Shown in pieces: positions 26,311 to 35,255 of a stretch of DNA of 64,000 bases (position 1 is its first letter; every line of letters begins with the position of its first letter). The position numbers were made by a program, and so were the translations under genes. The notes below the pieces were generated by a model. The model was given only the letters and a program-made list of their open reading frames with translations, had not been told where the DNA came from and ran no database searches. This stretch comes from Jatrophihabitans endophyticus. GTDB lineage: Bacteria > Actinomycetota > Actinomycetes > Mycobacteriales > Jatrophihabitantaceae. The stretch spans positions 372,001-436,000 of the forward strand of contig NZ_FQVU01000004.1 in NCBI RefSeq assembly GCF_900129455.1. The letters are read 5' to 3'.

Positions 26311-26324
26311 GAAGGAGGCTCACC

Positions 26325-26540
26325 ATGAGCAGCACGCACGCCCCCACCACCGCCGCGACGCCCGTCGTCGTCTCGCTGCCGAAGGCGGGGCTGCAGCTCG
26401 CGGCCGTCGTGCTCTTCGCGCTGCTGGCCTACTACTTCGTCGGCGTCGACCAGGGCATGACCTCGGTCTTCGGCGACAACACCGCGGTGCACGAGTTCGT
26501 GCACGACGCGCGGCACTTCCTCGGCTTCCCCTGCCACTGA
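26325..26540 (+). CDS. cbtB: Cobalt transporter subunit CbtB
   Basis: 71 residues: one membrane helix (AGLQLAAVVLFALLAYYFVG, about residues 23-42) and a short C-terminal tail with the His cluster HEFVHDARHFLGFPCH that is typical of CbtB and probably binds cobalt. It works with CbtA as a predicted cobalt uptake system. The ATG at 26325 follows GAAGGAGG at ideal spacing; upstream in-frame sequence is riboswitch RNA, not protein. CbtA follows 21 bp downstream. Confidence 0.93.
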   Translation: MSSTHAPTTAATPVVVSLPKAGLQLAAVVLFALLAYYFVGVDQGMTSVFGDNTAVHEFVHDARHFLGFPCH

Positions 26541-26561
26541 CGCGCCGCGCGGAGCGCTGAC

Positions 26562-27425
26562 ATGGAGTCACGCATCATCGTCCGCGGCATGCTGGCCGGC
26601 CTCGTGGGCGGCGTCCTGGCCTTCGTCTTCGCGCGCATCTTCGCCGAGCCGAAGATCCAGGCCGCGATCGACTACGAGAGCGACCGCGACGCCGCGCAGC
26701 ACGCCCTCGACCGGGCCAACGGCATCCACGTCGAGGAGCACGAGCACGAGCTGTTCAGCCGGGCCGTCCAGGGCAACCTCGGCATCGGCGTGGGCATCGT
26801 CGTCTTCGGCATCGCGATGGGCGCGCTGTTCGCCGTCGCGTACTCGATCTGCCTGGGGCGGGTCGGCCGGCTGCAGCCGCGTGCCATCGCGCTGCTCGTC
26901 GCCGCCGGCGGGTTCCTCGGCCTCTACCTCGTCCCGTTCGTGAAGTACCCGGCCAATCCGCCGGCGATCGGCCACGAGGAGACGATCAAGGCCCGCGGCG
27001 CGCTCTACCTCGTCACCGTCGCCTGCTCGGTCGCGTTCCTGATCGCGGCGGTGTGGCTGGGGCAGCGGCTCGCCGAACGCTTCGGCAACTGGACGGCGGC
27101 GCTGCTCGCCGGCGCCGCGTTCGTCGTGGCCATCGGCGTCGTGATGATCGTGCTGCCCTCGACGGGCGAGCTCGCCGCCAACCGCGACGCCGGGTACGGC
27201 AACGTCGGGTCCGAGACACCGCTGCCGTTGCGCAACGCCGCCGGTGACATCGTCTTCCCGGGCTTCCCGGCCGACGTGCTGTTCACCTTCCGGCTGTACT
27301 CCGTCGGTGCGCAGCTGCTGATGTGGACGGCGATCGGGCTGGTCTTCGCGCCGCTCGCCGACCGGCTGCTGGGCCGCGGGACGCCGCGCCCGACCGTGCG
27401 ACGGAGCGATCCTGTCCCGAGCTGA
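26562..27425 (+). CDS. cbtA: Cobalt transporter CbtA
   Basis: 287 residues with about five to six membrane helices (for example near residues 6-22, 70-90, 105-122, 145-165 and 175-195, and one near 240). The first helix is followed by FAEPKIQAAIDYES and a His/Glu segment HVEEHEHELFSR, which are family features of CbtA. It is predicted to move Co2+ for corrin synthesis and shares the riboswitch-controlled transcript with cbtB. It converges with the FhuF-like gene, with only four bases between the stop codons. Confidence 0.92.
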   Translation: MESRIIVRGMLAGLVGGVLAFVFARIFAEPKIQAAIDYESDRDAAQHALDRANGIHVEEHEHELFSRAVQGNLGIGVGIVVFGIAMGALFAVAYSICLGRVGRLQPRAIALLVAAGGFLGLYLVPFVKYPANPPAIGHEETIKARGALYLVTVACSVAFLIAAVWLGQRLAERFGNWTAALLAGAAFVVAIGVVMIVLPSTGELAANRDAGYGNVGSETPLPLRNAAGDIVFPGFPADVLFTFRLYSVGAQLLMWTAIGLVFAPLADRLLGRGTPRPTVRRSDPVPS

Positions 27426-27429
27426 GCCG

Positions 27430-28194
27430 TCAGCGTGCCGCGGCGGCGCGCCACATGTCGTGTCGCGCCGCCTCGGGCACGAGCACGCAGTCCGCGCACT
27501 TGCCGCCGGCCGGGACCCGGTAGAACAGGCAGCAGTTCTCGCGCACGAAGAAGCGTCGCCCGGCGAACGGCTCGTAGCGGCCGGCGCCGGCGAGCGGTGC
27601 CCGCTCGAGCAGAGCGGCGACGACGTCGAGCGGATCGAGCGACGTGTCGGCGGGCAGCATCCCGGCGGCGCCGTTCAGGGCCGAGGCCAGGTTGCCCCAG
27701 AGCGTCTGCGGCGACACCGCGAAGCATCGCCGGTACGCGTCCAGGACCGGCCGCGCCACCGGCTCGATCACGAGCTCGACCAGGGCCGTGGCGGCCGCCG
27801 CGGCAGAGTCGACCACGCGGCCCCCCGGGGCGGCGAACGCGACCGGCAGCGGTCCGCCGTCGGCCGGTCGCCACGCCACGCGCTCGACACCCAGCTCGGG
27901 CACCACGCCGGCGAGGCACGCGGTGGCCAGCGCCGGGGCGACCAGCCGCGACACGACGCCGAGGGAGTTGATCGACGCGCACGCGCGCAGCTCGATGTCG
28001 GCCCCGGTGCGCTGCGCCAGGAAGTCGCGGGCGAACGCGACCCGCTCGGCCAGCACCGAGCCGTCCTCGACGAGCTCGCGCAGCGGCCGCCAGCCACCGG
28101 CCGCGTCACCGGCCGGATCGGCGACCTCGAAGTACGCGCCCACCCGCGAGGCATGCGCCAGCGCGGCCCGCACGGCACGGCTGTCGGCGCTCAT
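27430..28194 (-). CDS. FhuF-like (2Fe-2S) protein, possible reductase
   Basis: 254 residues. The C-terminus has the motif C-C-x10-C-x2-C in [20 protein letters not shown] (nucleotides about 27480-27540), the unusual [2Fe-2S] site of FhuF-type ferric-siderophore reductases. The N-terminal two thirds are the helical FhuF-like part with no recognised motif. No siderophore genes are near. It lies between cbtA and the chelatase ATPase, divergent from the latter with a 32-bp gap. A redox role in cobalamin synthesis, such as cobalt reduction before adenosylation, is a plausible inference because no CobR is present; ferric reduction is the alternative. Confidence 0.8.
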   Translation of the reverse strand: MSADSRAVRAALAHASRVGAYFEVADPAGDAAGGWRPLRELVEDGSVLAERVAFARDFLAQRTGADIELRACASINSLGVVSRLVAPALATACLAGVVPELGVERVAWRPADGGPLPVAFAAPGGRVVDSAAAAATALVELVIEPVARPVLDAYRRCFAVSPQTLWGNLASALNGAAGMLPADTSLDPLDVVAALLERAPLAGAGRYEPFAGRRFFVRENCCLFYRVPAGGKCADCVLVPEAARHDMWRAAAAR

Positions 28195-28226
28195 GCCGCC
28201 AGCGTGCCAGTCCAGGAAGGAGGGTC

Positions 28227-30230
28227 GTGACCCAGTTCCCGTTCAGCGCCGTCGTCGAGATGGCCGACATGCGCCTCGCCCTGCTGCTCAACGCGGTGTC
28301 GCCGGCGATCGGCGGCGTCCTCGTCCGCGGCGAGAAGGGGACGGCGAAGTCGACGGCCGTCCGCGCGCTGACGTCGGTCCTGCCGGCCGTCGACGTGGTG
28401 GCCGGCTGCCGGTTCGCCTGCTCGCCCGCCGCGCCCGACCCGCAGTGCCCCGACGGCCCGCACGAGGCCGGCGCCGAGGCGATGGTCCGGGCGACGCGGC
28501 TCGTCGAGCTGCCGGTCGGCTCCACCGAGGACCGGCTCACCGGCTCGCTGGACGTCGAGGCGGCACTGACCCGGGGTGTCACGAGCTTCCAGCCCGGCCT
28601 GCTCGCGGCCGCGCACCGCGGCGTGCTCTACGTCGACGAGGTCAACCTGCTGCACGACCACCTCGTCGACCTGCTGCTCGACGCCGCGGCGCTCGGCACG
28701 AACTACGTCGAGCGGGACGGCGTCTCGGTGCGCCACGCCGCCCGCTTCCTGCTCGTCGGGACGATGAACCCGGAGGAGGGTGAGCTGCGCCCGCAGCTGC
28801 TGGACCGGTTCGGGCTGACCGTCGAGGTGGCGGCGCCGCGGGAACCGGCGGCGCGGGTCGAGGTCGTGCGGCGCCGGATGGCCTTCGACGACGACCCCGA
28901 CGCCTTCGCCGTGCGCTTCGCGGCCGAGGAGGCGGCGCTCGCGGAGCGCATCGCCGCCGCCCGGTCGGCCCTGTCGTCGGTGACGCTGCCCGATCACGCG
29001 CTGCTGCAGATCGCCGACGTGTGCGCCGCCTTCGACGTCGACGGCCTGCGCGCCGACATCGTCATGGCCCGCACCGCGATCGCGCACGCGGCCTGGGAGG
29101 GGCGCGAGACCGTCGGCACCGAGGACGTCCGGGTCGCAGCACGGCTCGCCCTGCCGCACCGCCGCCGTCGCAACCCCTTCGACGCCCCGGGCCTCGACGA
29201 GCAGCAGCTCGACGACGCGCTCGGCGAGCCGGAACCGCCGGACGACGACCCGTCGCCGACACCACCGGACGGCGATCCCGACGGTGGCGGCGACGGTCCC
29301 GAGCGGCCGGTGGACGCGCAGCCCGATAGCGGCGCCGACGACACCGCGGCAGCGCCGGAGCAGCCGACGGCACCGCCGGAACCGCGGGACGCCCCGGCCG
29401 GCCCCGGCGGCGGCACCCAGGCGGCCGCGGCGCCGGGCGAGACGTACCGCATCCGCCGCCTCGAGGCACCGGGCGTGGGCCGCGGCGCCGCCGGCCGACG
29501 CTCACGGGCCGAGACCGACACCGGTCGGGTGCTGGGCTCGCGCGTCCCGGACGGCCGGCTGCGGCAGCTGCACCTCGTCGCCACCCTCGCCGCGGCCGCG
29601 CCGCACCAGCGGGCCCGCGGCCGCCGCGGCCCGGGGCTCGTGCTGCAGCGTGACGATCTGCGTGACGCGCGCACCGAGGGTCGCGAGTCGAACCTGGTGC
29701 TGTTCCTCGTCGACGCGAGCGGGTCGATGGCGGCGCGCAAACGGATGTCGGCGGTCAAGGGCGCGGTGCTCTCGCTGCTGCTCGACGCCTACCAGCGCCG
29801 CGACAAGGTCGGCATGATCTCCTTCCGCGGCGGTGCCGCCGAGGTGCTGCTGCCCCCGACGTCCTCGGTCGAGGCCGGCGCGGCGCGGTTGACCACGCTC
29901 GCCACCGGCGGCCGCACCCCGCTCGAGGCCGGCCTGCTCGAGGCGCACGCGACCCTGCGTCGCGAGCGGCTGCGCGACCCCGACCGGCGCGCGCTGCTCG
30001 TCGTCGTCACCGACGGCCGGCACACCGCGGGCGGCGAACCCGGCCGCGCCGCGGAGCTGCTGCGTCGCGAGGGCGTCGCGGCCGTGGTGGTCGATTGCGA
30101 GTCCGGCCCGGTACGGCTCGGGCTCGCCGGGGCGTTGGCCGGTCAGCTCGGCGGGTCGGCGGTGCAGCTCGGCGAGCTCGCCGCCGGGTCGCTGGCCGAG
30201 GCCGTCCGCACCTGGCGGGAGGCCGCCTGA
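28227..30230 (+). CDS. Fused ChlI-ChlD-type chelatase ATPase (cobaltochelatase partner of CobN)
   Basis: 667 residues. The N-terminal AAA+ domain (1-330) has Walker [10 protein letters not shown], Walker [12 protein letters not shown] and the [18 protein letters not shown] segment of ChlI/BchI proteins, with an inserted Cys-containing loop ([18 protein letters not shown]). A Pro/Asp-rich linker (about 335-410) leads to a C-terminal VWA domain with a MIDAS motif [11 protein letters not shown]. In actinobacteria this fused form replaces CobS and CobT, powering cobalt insertion by CobN. The GTG at 28227 follows AAGGAGG. It begins a long coupled operon through cobS. Confidence 0.93.
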   Translation: MTQFPFSAVVEMADMRLALLLNAVSPAIGGVLVRGEKGTAKSTAVRALTSVLPAVDVVAGCRFACSPAAPDPQCPDGPHEAGAEAMVRATRLVELPVGSTEDRLTGSLDVEAALTRGVTSFQPGLLAAAHRGVLYVDEVNLLHDHLVDLLLDAAALGTNYVERDGVSVRHAARFLLVGTMNPEEGELRPQLLDRFGLTVEVAAPREPAARVEVVRRRMAFDDDPDAFAVRFAAEEAALAERIAAARSALSSVTLPDHALLQIADVCAAFDVDGLRADIVMARTAIAHAAWEGRETVGTEDVRVAARLALPHRRRRNPFDAPGLDEQQLDDALGEPEPPDDDPSPTPPDGDPDGGGDGPERPVDAQPDSGADDTAAAPEQPTAPPEPRDAPAGPGGGTQAAAAPGETYRIRRLEAPGVGRGAAGRRSRAETDTGRVLGSRVPDGRLRQLHLVATLAAAAPHQRARGRRGPGLVLQRDDLRDARTEGRESNLVLFLVDASGSMAARKRMSAVKGAVLSLLLDAYQRRDKVGMISFRGGAAEVLLPPTSSVEAGAARLTTLATGGRTPLEAGLLEAHATLRRERLRDPDRRALLVVVTDGRHTAGGEPGRAAELLRREGVAAVVVDCESGPVRLGLAGALAGQLGGSAVQLGELAAGSLAEAVRTWREAA

Positions 30231-30841
30231 TGCCGCAGGGTGTCCCGACCAGCGTCCCCGACGACGGCCTGACGACCCGGCAGCGCCGCAACCGGCCGCT
30301 GCTGATCGTCCACACCGGGGCGATGAAGGGGAAGTCCACCGCCGCGTTCGGCCTCGCGCTGCGGGCCTGGAACCAGGGCTGGGACGTCGGCGTCTACCAG
30401 TTCGTGAAGAGCGCGAAGTGGAAGGTGGGCGAGGAGGCCGCCTTCCTCGCGCTCGGCCGGCTGCACGAGCAGACCGGCGAGGGCGGTGCCGTCGCGTGGC
30501 ACAAGATGGGCGAGGGGTGGTCGTGGATCCAGCGCGGCCCCGAGGAGGACCACGCGGTGAACGCCCGCGAGGGCTGGGAGCAGATCAAGCGCGACCTCGC
30601 CGCCGAACGCTTCGGCTGCTACGTCCTCGACGAGTTCACCTACCCGATGAAGTGGGGGTGGATCGACGTCGCCGACGTCGTCGCCACGCTGCGGGCGCGG
30701 CCGGGCCGCCAGCACGTGGTGATCACCGGCCGCGACGCGCACCCGGACCTGATCGCCGCCGCCGACCTCGTCGTCGAGATGACGAAGGTCAAGCACCCGA
30801 TGGACGCCGGGCAGAAGGGCCAGCGGGGCATCGAATGGTAG
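30230..30841 (+). CDS. cobO: Corrinoid adenosyltransferase (CobO/BtuR type)
   Basis: 203 residues. The P-loop is TGAMKGKSTAAFGLALRA, followed by VGVYQFVKSAKWKVGEE, MGEGWSWI and DEFTYPMKWGWIDV, all typical of CobA/CobO adenosyltransferases. It transfers the adenosyl group from ATP to Co(I) corrinoid, giving adenosylcobyrinate a,c-diamide. The ATG at 30230 overlaps the preceding stop by one base (TGATG), and its stop overlaps the cobB start region by 7 bp. The open frame upstream of this ATG is shadow. Confidence 0.95.
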   Translation: MPQGVPTSVPDDGLTTRQRRNRPLLIVHTGAMKGKSTAAFGLALRAWNQGWDVGVYQFVKSAKWKVGEEAAFLALGRLHEQTGEGGAVAWHKMGEGWSWIQRGPEEDHAVNAREGWEQIKRDLAAERFGCYVLDEFTYPMKWGWIDVADVVATLRARPGRQHVVITGRDAHPDLIAAADLVVEMTKVKHPMDAGQKGQRGIEW

Positions 30842-32211
30842 GGCTCCGCGTGCCGCGCGTCGTCGTGTCCGCGCCCGCGAGCGGGCAGGGCAAGACGTCG
30901 GTGGCCACCGGGCTGCTCGGCGCGTTCCGGCAGGCGGGGCTCACCGTGTCGCCGCACAAGGTCGGGCCCGACTACATCGACCCCGGCTACCACACGCTCG
31001 CCGCCGGCCGGCCCGGTCGCAACCTCGACCCGTTCCTCGTCGGCGAGGAGCGCATCGTGCCGATGTTCGCGCACGGCGCGGTCACGCCGCAGCCCGCCGA
31101 CGTCGCGGTGGTCGAGGGGGTGATGGGGCTGTTCGACGGCGCGTCCGGCCGGGCCGACTTCGCGTCGACCGCGCACGTCGCGCGGCTGCTCGCCGCCCCC
31201 GTCGTGCTCGTCGTCGACGCGTCGGGCGCCGCCCGCTCGGTCGCGGCGCTGCTGCACGGCTTCGCCACCTTCGACGACTCGGTGCGCCTCGGCGGGGTGA
31301 TCTTCAACCGGGTCGGCTCGCCCGCGCACACCGCGCTGCTGCGCGAGGCCGTCGAGCCGCTGGGCATCCCCGTGCTCGGTGCGATCGGACGTCGCGACTC
31401 GCTCGCGGTGCCGTCACGCCACCTCGGGCTGGTGCCCGCGGCCGAGCGCAGCGCGGCCGCGCTCGACGTCGTCGCGGAACTGACCCAGGTCGTGCGCGAG
31501 GCGGTCGACCTGGAAGCGGTGCTGCGCCTCGCACGCTCGGCACCCCCGCTGGACGTGCCCGAGATCGGACCGCCGCCCCCGGCGCCGGTGTCGGCACGGA
31601 TCGCGGTCGCCGCCGGACGGGCCTTCACCTTCGGCTACGCCGAGCAACCCGAGGTGCTGCGCGCCGCGGGGGCCGAGACCGTCCCGTTCGACCCGATGGT
31701 GGACGAGCGGCTGCCCAAGGGCGTCGACGGCGTCGTCATCGGCGGCGGCTTCCCCGAGGTCCACGCCGCCGATCTCGCCGCGAACGCCGCGCTGCGGGCC
31801 GAGCTCGCCGCGCGGGCCCGGGCCGGCATGCCGGTCGCCGGAGAATGCGCGGGACTGCTCTATCTCGGTCGCCGACTCGACGAGCACGAGATGTGCGGCG
31901 TGCTCGACAGCGAGGCCGTCATGACCGAGCGGCTCACGCTGGGCTACCGCGAGGCGGTGGCGCCGGTGGCGTCCGTGCTCGCCGCGGCGGGGACGACGGT
32001 CCGGGGGCACGAGTTCCACCGCACCGCGCTGGTGGGCCGCGGCGACGGCGAACCAGCGTGGCGGTGGCGCACCCGGACGGCCGACGTCGCCGACGGTGCG
32101 GTGCGCGGCAACGTCCACGCGTCCTACCTGCACCTCAACTGGGCCGGGAACCCCGGCATGGCCGAGCGCTTCGTCGCCGCCTGCGCCGCCGGTGCGGGGG
32201 CCGGGCCGTGA
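30835..32211 (+). CDS. cobB: Hydrogenobyrinate/cobyrinate a,c-diamide synthase (CobB)
   Basis: 458 residues. The N-terminal ATP-binding domain begins VVVSAPASGQGKTSVATGL; the C-terminal glutamine amidotransferase domain has its nucleophile in AGECAGLLYLG and ends with HASYLHLNW. In the aerobic pathway it amidates the a and c side chains of hydrogenobyrinic acid with glutamine, the step just before cobalt insertion. The ATG at 30835 lies 7 bp inside cobO. Coupled to the next gene by a GTGA overlap. Confidence 0.95.
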   Translation: MVGLRVPRVVVSAPASGQGKTSVATGLLGAFRQAGLTVSPHKVGPDYIDPGYHTLAAGRPGRNLDPFLVGEERIVPMFAHGAVTPQPADVAVVEGVMGLFDGASGRADFASTAHVARLLAAPVVLVVDASGAARSVAALLHGFATFDDSVRLGGVIFNRVGSPAHTALLREAVEPLGIPVLGAIGRRDSLAVPSRHLGLVPAAERSAAALDVVAELTQVVREAVDLEAVLRLARSAPPLDVPEIGPPPPAPVSARIAVAAGRAFTFGYAEQPEVLRAAGAETVPFDPMVDERLPKGVDGVVIGGGFPEVHAADLAANAALRAELAARARAGMPVAGECAGLLYLGRRLDEHEMCGVLDSEAVMTERLTLGYREAVAPVASVLAAAGTTVRGHEFHRTALVGRGDGEPAWRWRTRTADVADGAVRGNVHASYLHLNWAGNPGMAERFVAACAAGAGAGP

Positions 32212-33230
32212 CCGACGTCGACCTCGCCCACCACGGCGACCGCGACACCGTGCCGGGGCTCGTCGACCTCGCCGTGAACGTCCGGGCCGGCGGTCCGCCG
32301 GCGTGGCTCGGCGAGCGGATCGCGCAGGCCGACGTCGTCGCCTACCCCGACCAGACCGCCGCGCTCGCCGCCGTGGCCGCGCGGCACGGCCGGCCGCCGC
32401 GCGAGGTGCTGCTGACCGCGGGGGCGGCCGAGGCCTTCGTGCTCCTCGCGCGGGCGCTGCGGCCCCGCCACGCGGTCGTCGTGCACCCGCAGTTCACCGA
32501 GCCCGAGGCGGCGCTGCACGCGGCCGGCCACCGGGTCGAGCGGCTGTTGCTCGCGCCACCGTTCGGCTTCGACCCGGCGGCGGTGCCGGCGGACGCCGAC
32601 CTCGTCGTCGTCGGCAACCCCACCAACCCGACCTCCGTGCTGCACCCGGCCGGGGCGCTCCGGGCGCTGCTGCGGCCCGGACGCACCGTCGTGGTCGACG
32701 AGGCGTTCGCCGACGCCGTGCCGGGCGAGCCCGAGTCGCTGGCGGGGGAGTCGCACCCGGGCCTCGTCGTGGTGCGCAGCCTGACCAAGACGTGGGGGAT
32801 CGCCGGACTGCGGGCCGGCTACGTCCTGGCCGGGCACGAGACCGTCGACCGGCTGCGCGACGTGCAGCCCGCGTGGCCGGTCTCCGCCCCCGCGCTCGCG
32901 GCGGCCGCGGCGTGCTCGCTGCCGGCCGCCGTCGTCGAGGCCGAGGCCTGGGCCGCCGCGCTCGGCGCGGTGCGCGACGACCTCGTGACCCGCCTCGGGG
33001 CGATCCCGGACGTACGGGTCGTGCCGGCGCCGGCCGCGTCGTTCGTGCTCGTCGAGACGCCGTGCGACGACGTCCGGACCCGGCTGCTGCGCCGCGGGTT
33101 CGCCGTCCGGCGGGGCGAGACCTTCCCCGGGCTCGGCGCGCGCTGGGTGCGCATCGCCGTGCGCGACACGGCCACGTCGACCGCGCTGGCCGACGCGCTG
33201 CGCGCCGCGCTGGCCGAGGCGCCGGCGTGA
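32208..33230 (+). CDS. cobC: PLP-dependent aminotransferase-like L-threonine-phosphate decarboxylase (CobC type)
   Basis: 340 residues, aminotransferase class I/II fold. VVVGNPTNPTSVLHP holds the cofactor-contacting Asn-Pro, and the PLP lysine is in VVRSLTKTWGIAGLRAGY. In cobalamin loci this family supplies the (R)-1-aminopropan-2-ol (phosphate) linker by decarboxylating threonine phosphate (CobD in Salmonella, CobC in P. denitrificans; the Mycobacterium homologue is also called cobC). A histidinol-phosphate-type aminotransferase would be the alternative by sequence, but the operon position argues against it. The GTG at 32208 and the TGA at 33228 both overlap neighbours by four bases. Confidence 0.88.
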   Translation: MTDVDLAHHGDRDTVPGLVDLAVNVRAGGPPAWLGERIAQADVVAYPDQTAALAAVAARHGRPPREVLLTAGAAEAFVLLARALRPRHAVVVHPQFTEPEAALHAAGHRVERLLLAPPFGFDPAAVPADADLVVVGNPTNPTSVLHPAGALRALLRPGRTVVVDEAFADAVPGEPESLAGESHPGLVVVRSLTKTWGIAGLRAGYVLAGHETVDRLRDVQPAWPVSAPALAAAAACSLPAAVVEAEAWAAALGAVRDDLVTRLGAIPDVRVVPAPAASFVLVETPCDDVRTRLLRRGFAVRRGETFPGLGARWVRIAVRDTATSTALADALRAALAEAPA

Positions 33231-34486
33231 CGGGGCGGGTCGTGCTGGTCGGCGGCGGGCCGGGTGCCGACGACCTGATCACGGTGCGCGGCCTGGACCG
33301 GCTGCTCGCCGCCGACGTCGTGGTCGTCGACCGGCTCGCGCCGACCGGCCTGCTCGACCGGCTCGGCCCCGACGTCGAGGTGGTCGACGCCGCCCGCACC
33401 CCGACCCGCCGCACCCTCACCCACGACGAGATCGTCGCGCTGCTGGTCGACCGCGCCCGCGCCGGCAAGCTCGTCGTGCGGCTCAAGGGCGGCGACCCGT
33501 TCGTCCTCGCCCACGGCGCGCAGGAGGTCGCCGCGTGCGCCGCGGCCGGAGTCGAGGTCGAGGTCGTCCCGGGCGTGAGCAGCGCCACCGGTGCCCCGGT
33601 GCTGGCGGGCGTCCCGCTCACCGCCGTGGACGGGGCCACCGGCTTCACCGTCGTCTCCGGCCACGCGGACCCCGAGGACCCGGCGAACCCGCTCGACTGG
33701 AGTGCCCTGGCGCGGGGCGGGACGACGCTCGTGGTGTTGATGGGCATGAAACAGCTGCCCGCCATCACGGCCCGGCTGCTCGCCGAGGGCGTGCCCGCCG
33801 ACGCTGTGGCCAGCTGCGTCGCCGACGCCAGCCTGCCGACACAACGCAGCGTGCGAGGCACATTGCGCGATTTCGCGCAGACCGTCGCCGACGCCGGCCT
33901 GCGCAACCCCGCCGTCGTGGTGATCGAGACGGGGGCACGGCACCCGGCGCGCCGCACCCTGGTGCTCGGGGGCAGCCGGTCGGGCAAGTCGGGCTACGCC
34001 GAGTCGCTGCTCGCCGGCCGTCCCGACGTCACCTACGTGGCCACCGCGGCCGACCGGCCCGGTGACGCCGAGTGGGACGAGCGGATCGCCCGGCACCGGC
34101 AGCGCCGGCCCGCCGCGTGGACGACGCTCGAGACCGGCGACCTCGTCGCCGCGCTGCGTGGCGCGCGCGGTGCCCTGCTGGTCGACAGCGTCACGACGTG
34201 GCTGGCCCGGGCGATGGACGACTGCGGGTACTGGACCGACGACGACCGGTCCGCCCCGACGGCCGAACAGGCGCTCGCCGACCGCGTCGACGCGCTGGTC
34301 GCCGCCTGGCGCGACTGCCCCGGCACCGTGGTCGCCGTGAGCGACGAGGTCGGCTCGGGCGTCGTCCCGGCGACCCACGCGGGCCGCGCGTTCCGCGACG
34401 CGCTCGGCGAGCTCAACCAGCGCCTCGCCGCGGCGGCCGACGAGGTGCAGCTCGTCACCGCCGGCATCGCCCGGCGGCTCCGGTGA
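33227..34486 (+). CDS. cobA-cobU: Fused uroporphyrinogen-III C-methyltransferase and adenosylcobinamide kinase/guanylyltransferase (CobA-CobU)
   Basis: 419 residues encoding two enzymes from opposite ends of the pathway. Residues 1-240 are SUMT/CobA: VVLVGGGPGADDLITVRGLDRL, VVRLKGGDPFVLAHGAQEV and VPGVSSATGAPVLAGVPLT. It makes precorrin-2. Residues 243-419 are CobU/CobP: the P-loop LVLGGSRSGKSGYAESLL, YVATAADRPGDAEWDERIARHR and VSDEVGSGVVPATHAGRAFRD. It phosphorylates adenosylcobinamide and attaches GMP. There is no stop or frameshift at the junction (RTLVLGG directly follows the CobA end). The GTG at 33227 overlaps the previous stop; cobS starts 10 bp later. Confidence 0.94.
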   Translation: MTGRVVLVGGGPGADDLITVRGLDRLLAADVVVVDRLAPTGLLDRLGPDVEVVDAARTPTRRTLTHDEIVALLVDRARAGKLVVRLKGGDPFVLAHGAQEVAACAAAGVEVEVVPGVSSATGAPVLAGVPLTAVDGATGFTVVSGHADPEDPANPLDWSALARGGTTLVVLMGMKQLPAITARLLAEGVPADAVASCVADASLPTQRSVRGTLRDFAQTVADAGLRNPAVVVIETGARHPARRTLVLGGSRSGKSGYAESLLAGRPDVTYVATAADRPGDAEWDERIARHRQRRPAAWTTLETGDLVAALRGARGALLVDSVTTWLARAMDDCGYWTDDDRSAPTAEQALADRVDALVAAWRDCPGTVVAVSDEVGSGVVPATHAGRAFRDALGELNQRLAAAADEVQLVTAGIARRLR

Positions 34487-34496
34487 GCGGGCAGCG

Positions 34497-35255
34497 ATGA
34501 GCGGGCTGCGCACCGCGCTCGGGCTGTTCACCGTGCTCCCGGTCGGCGCCCCGCCGACGCTGACGCCGACCGACGCCCGCCGGGCGCTGCGCTGGCTGCC
34601 GGCGCTCGGTCTCGCCCTCGGCGCGGCGGCCGCGCTGCCACTGGCCGCCGTCCGCGCGGGCGCGCCGCACGCCGGGCTGCTCGGCGCGGTCGGGGCGGTG
34701 GCCCTGCTCGCGCTGCTCACCCGCGGCCTGCACCTCGACGGCCTCGCCGACACCGCCGACGGCCTCGGCAGCCGCGCCCCCGCGGCCCGCGCGCTCGCGA
34801 TCATGCGGCAGTCCGACATCGGGCCGTTCGGCGTCGTCGCGATCCTCGTCGCCGTGCTCGTCGACATCGCGGCGCTGGCGGCGGTGCCGCACGGCACGTG
34901 GGCCGGCTGCGCCGCGCTCGCGGTGGCCGCCGCGACCGGCCGACTGGCCGTCGTGCACGCCGCCGCCGCGCGGCCCGCCCACCCCGACGGCTTCGGCGCG
35001 CTCGTGCAGGGCGCGGCGCCCGGCGGGGTCGTGGTCGTCGAGACGGCGGGCGTGCTCGCCGCGGGCGGGCTGCTCGCCGCCGCGGTCGGGGCGTCCTGGT
35101 GGTGGTGGCTCGGCGGTCAGGCTGTCGCGCTCGCCGCCGCGGCCGGGCTGCGGTGGCACGCGTCGCGTCGCCTCGGCGGCACGACCGGCGACGTCTACGG
35201 CGCGCTCGTCGAGACCGCCACCGCGCTCACGCTGGCGGGGCTGTGCCTGCGATGA
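34497..35255 (+). CDS. cobS: Adenosylcobinamide-GDP ribazoletransferase (cobalamin synthase, CobS)
   Basis: 252 residues, integral membrane protein with six to seven hydrophobic segments. The family motif LHLDGLADTADGLGSRAPAARALAIMRQSDIGPFG carries the Asp residues that hold Mg2+. It joins adenosylcobinamide-GDP to alpha-ribazole (phosphate), the final assembly step in the membrane. The ATG at 34497 lies 10 bp after cobA-cobU. The last 29 bp overlap the 3' end of the convergent histidine phosphatase gene. Confidence 0.94.
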   Translation: MSGLRTALGLFTVLPVGAPPTLTPTDARRALRWLPALGLALGAAAALPLAAVRAGAPHAGLLGAVGAVALLALLTRGLHLDGLADTADGLGSRAPAARALAIMRQSDIGPFGVVAILVAVLVDIAALAAVPHGTWAGCAALAVAAATGRLAVVHAAAARPAHPDGFGALVQGAAPGGVVVVETAGVLAAGGLLAAAVGASWWWWLGGQAVALAAAAGLRWHASRRLGGTTGDVYGALVETATALTLAGLCLR

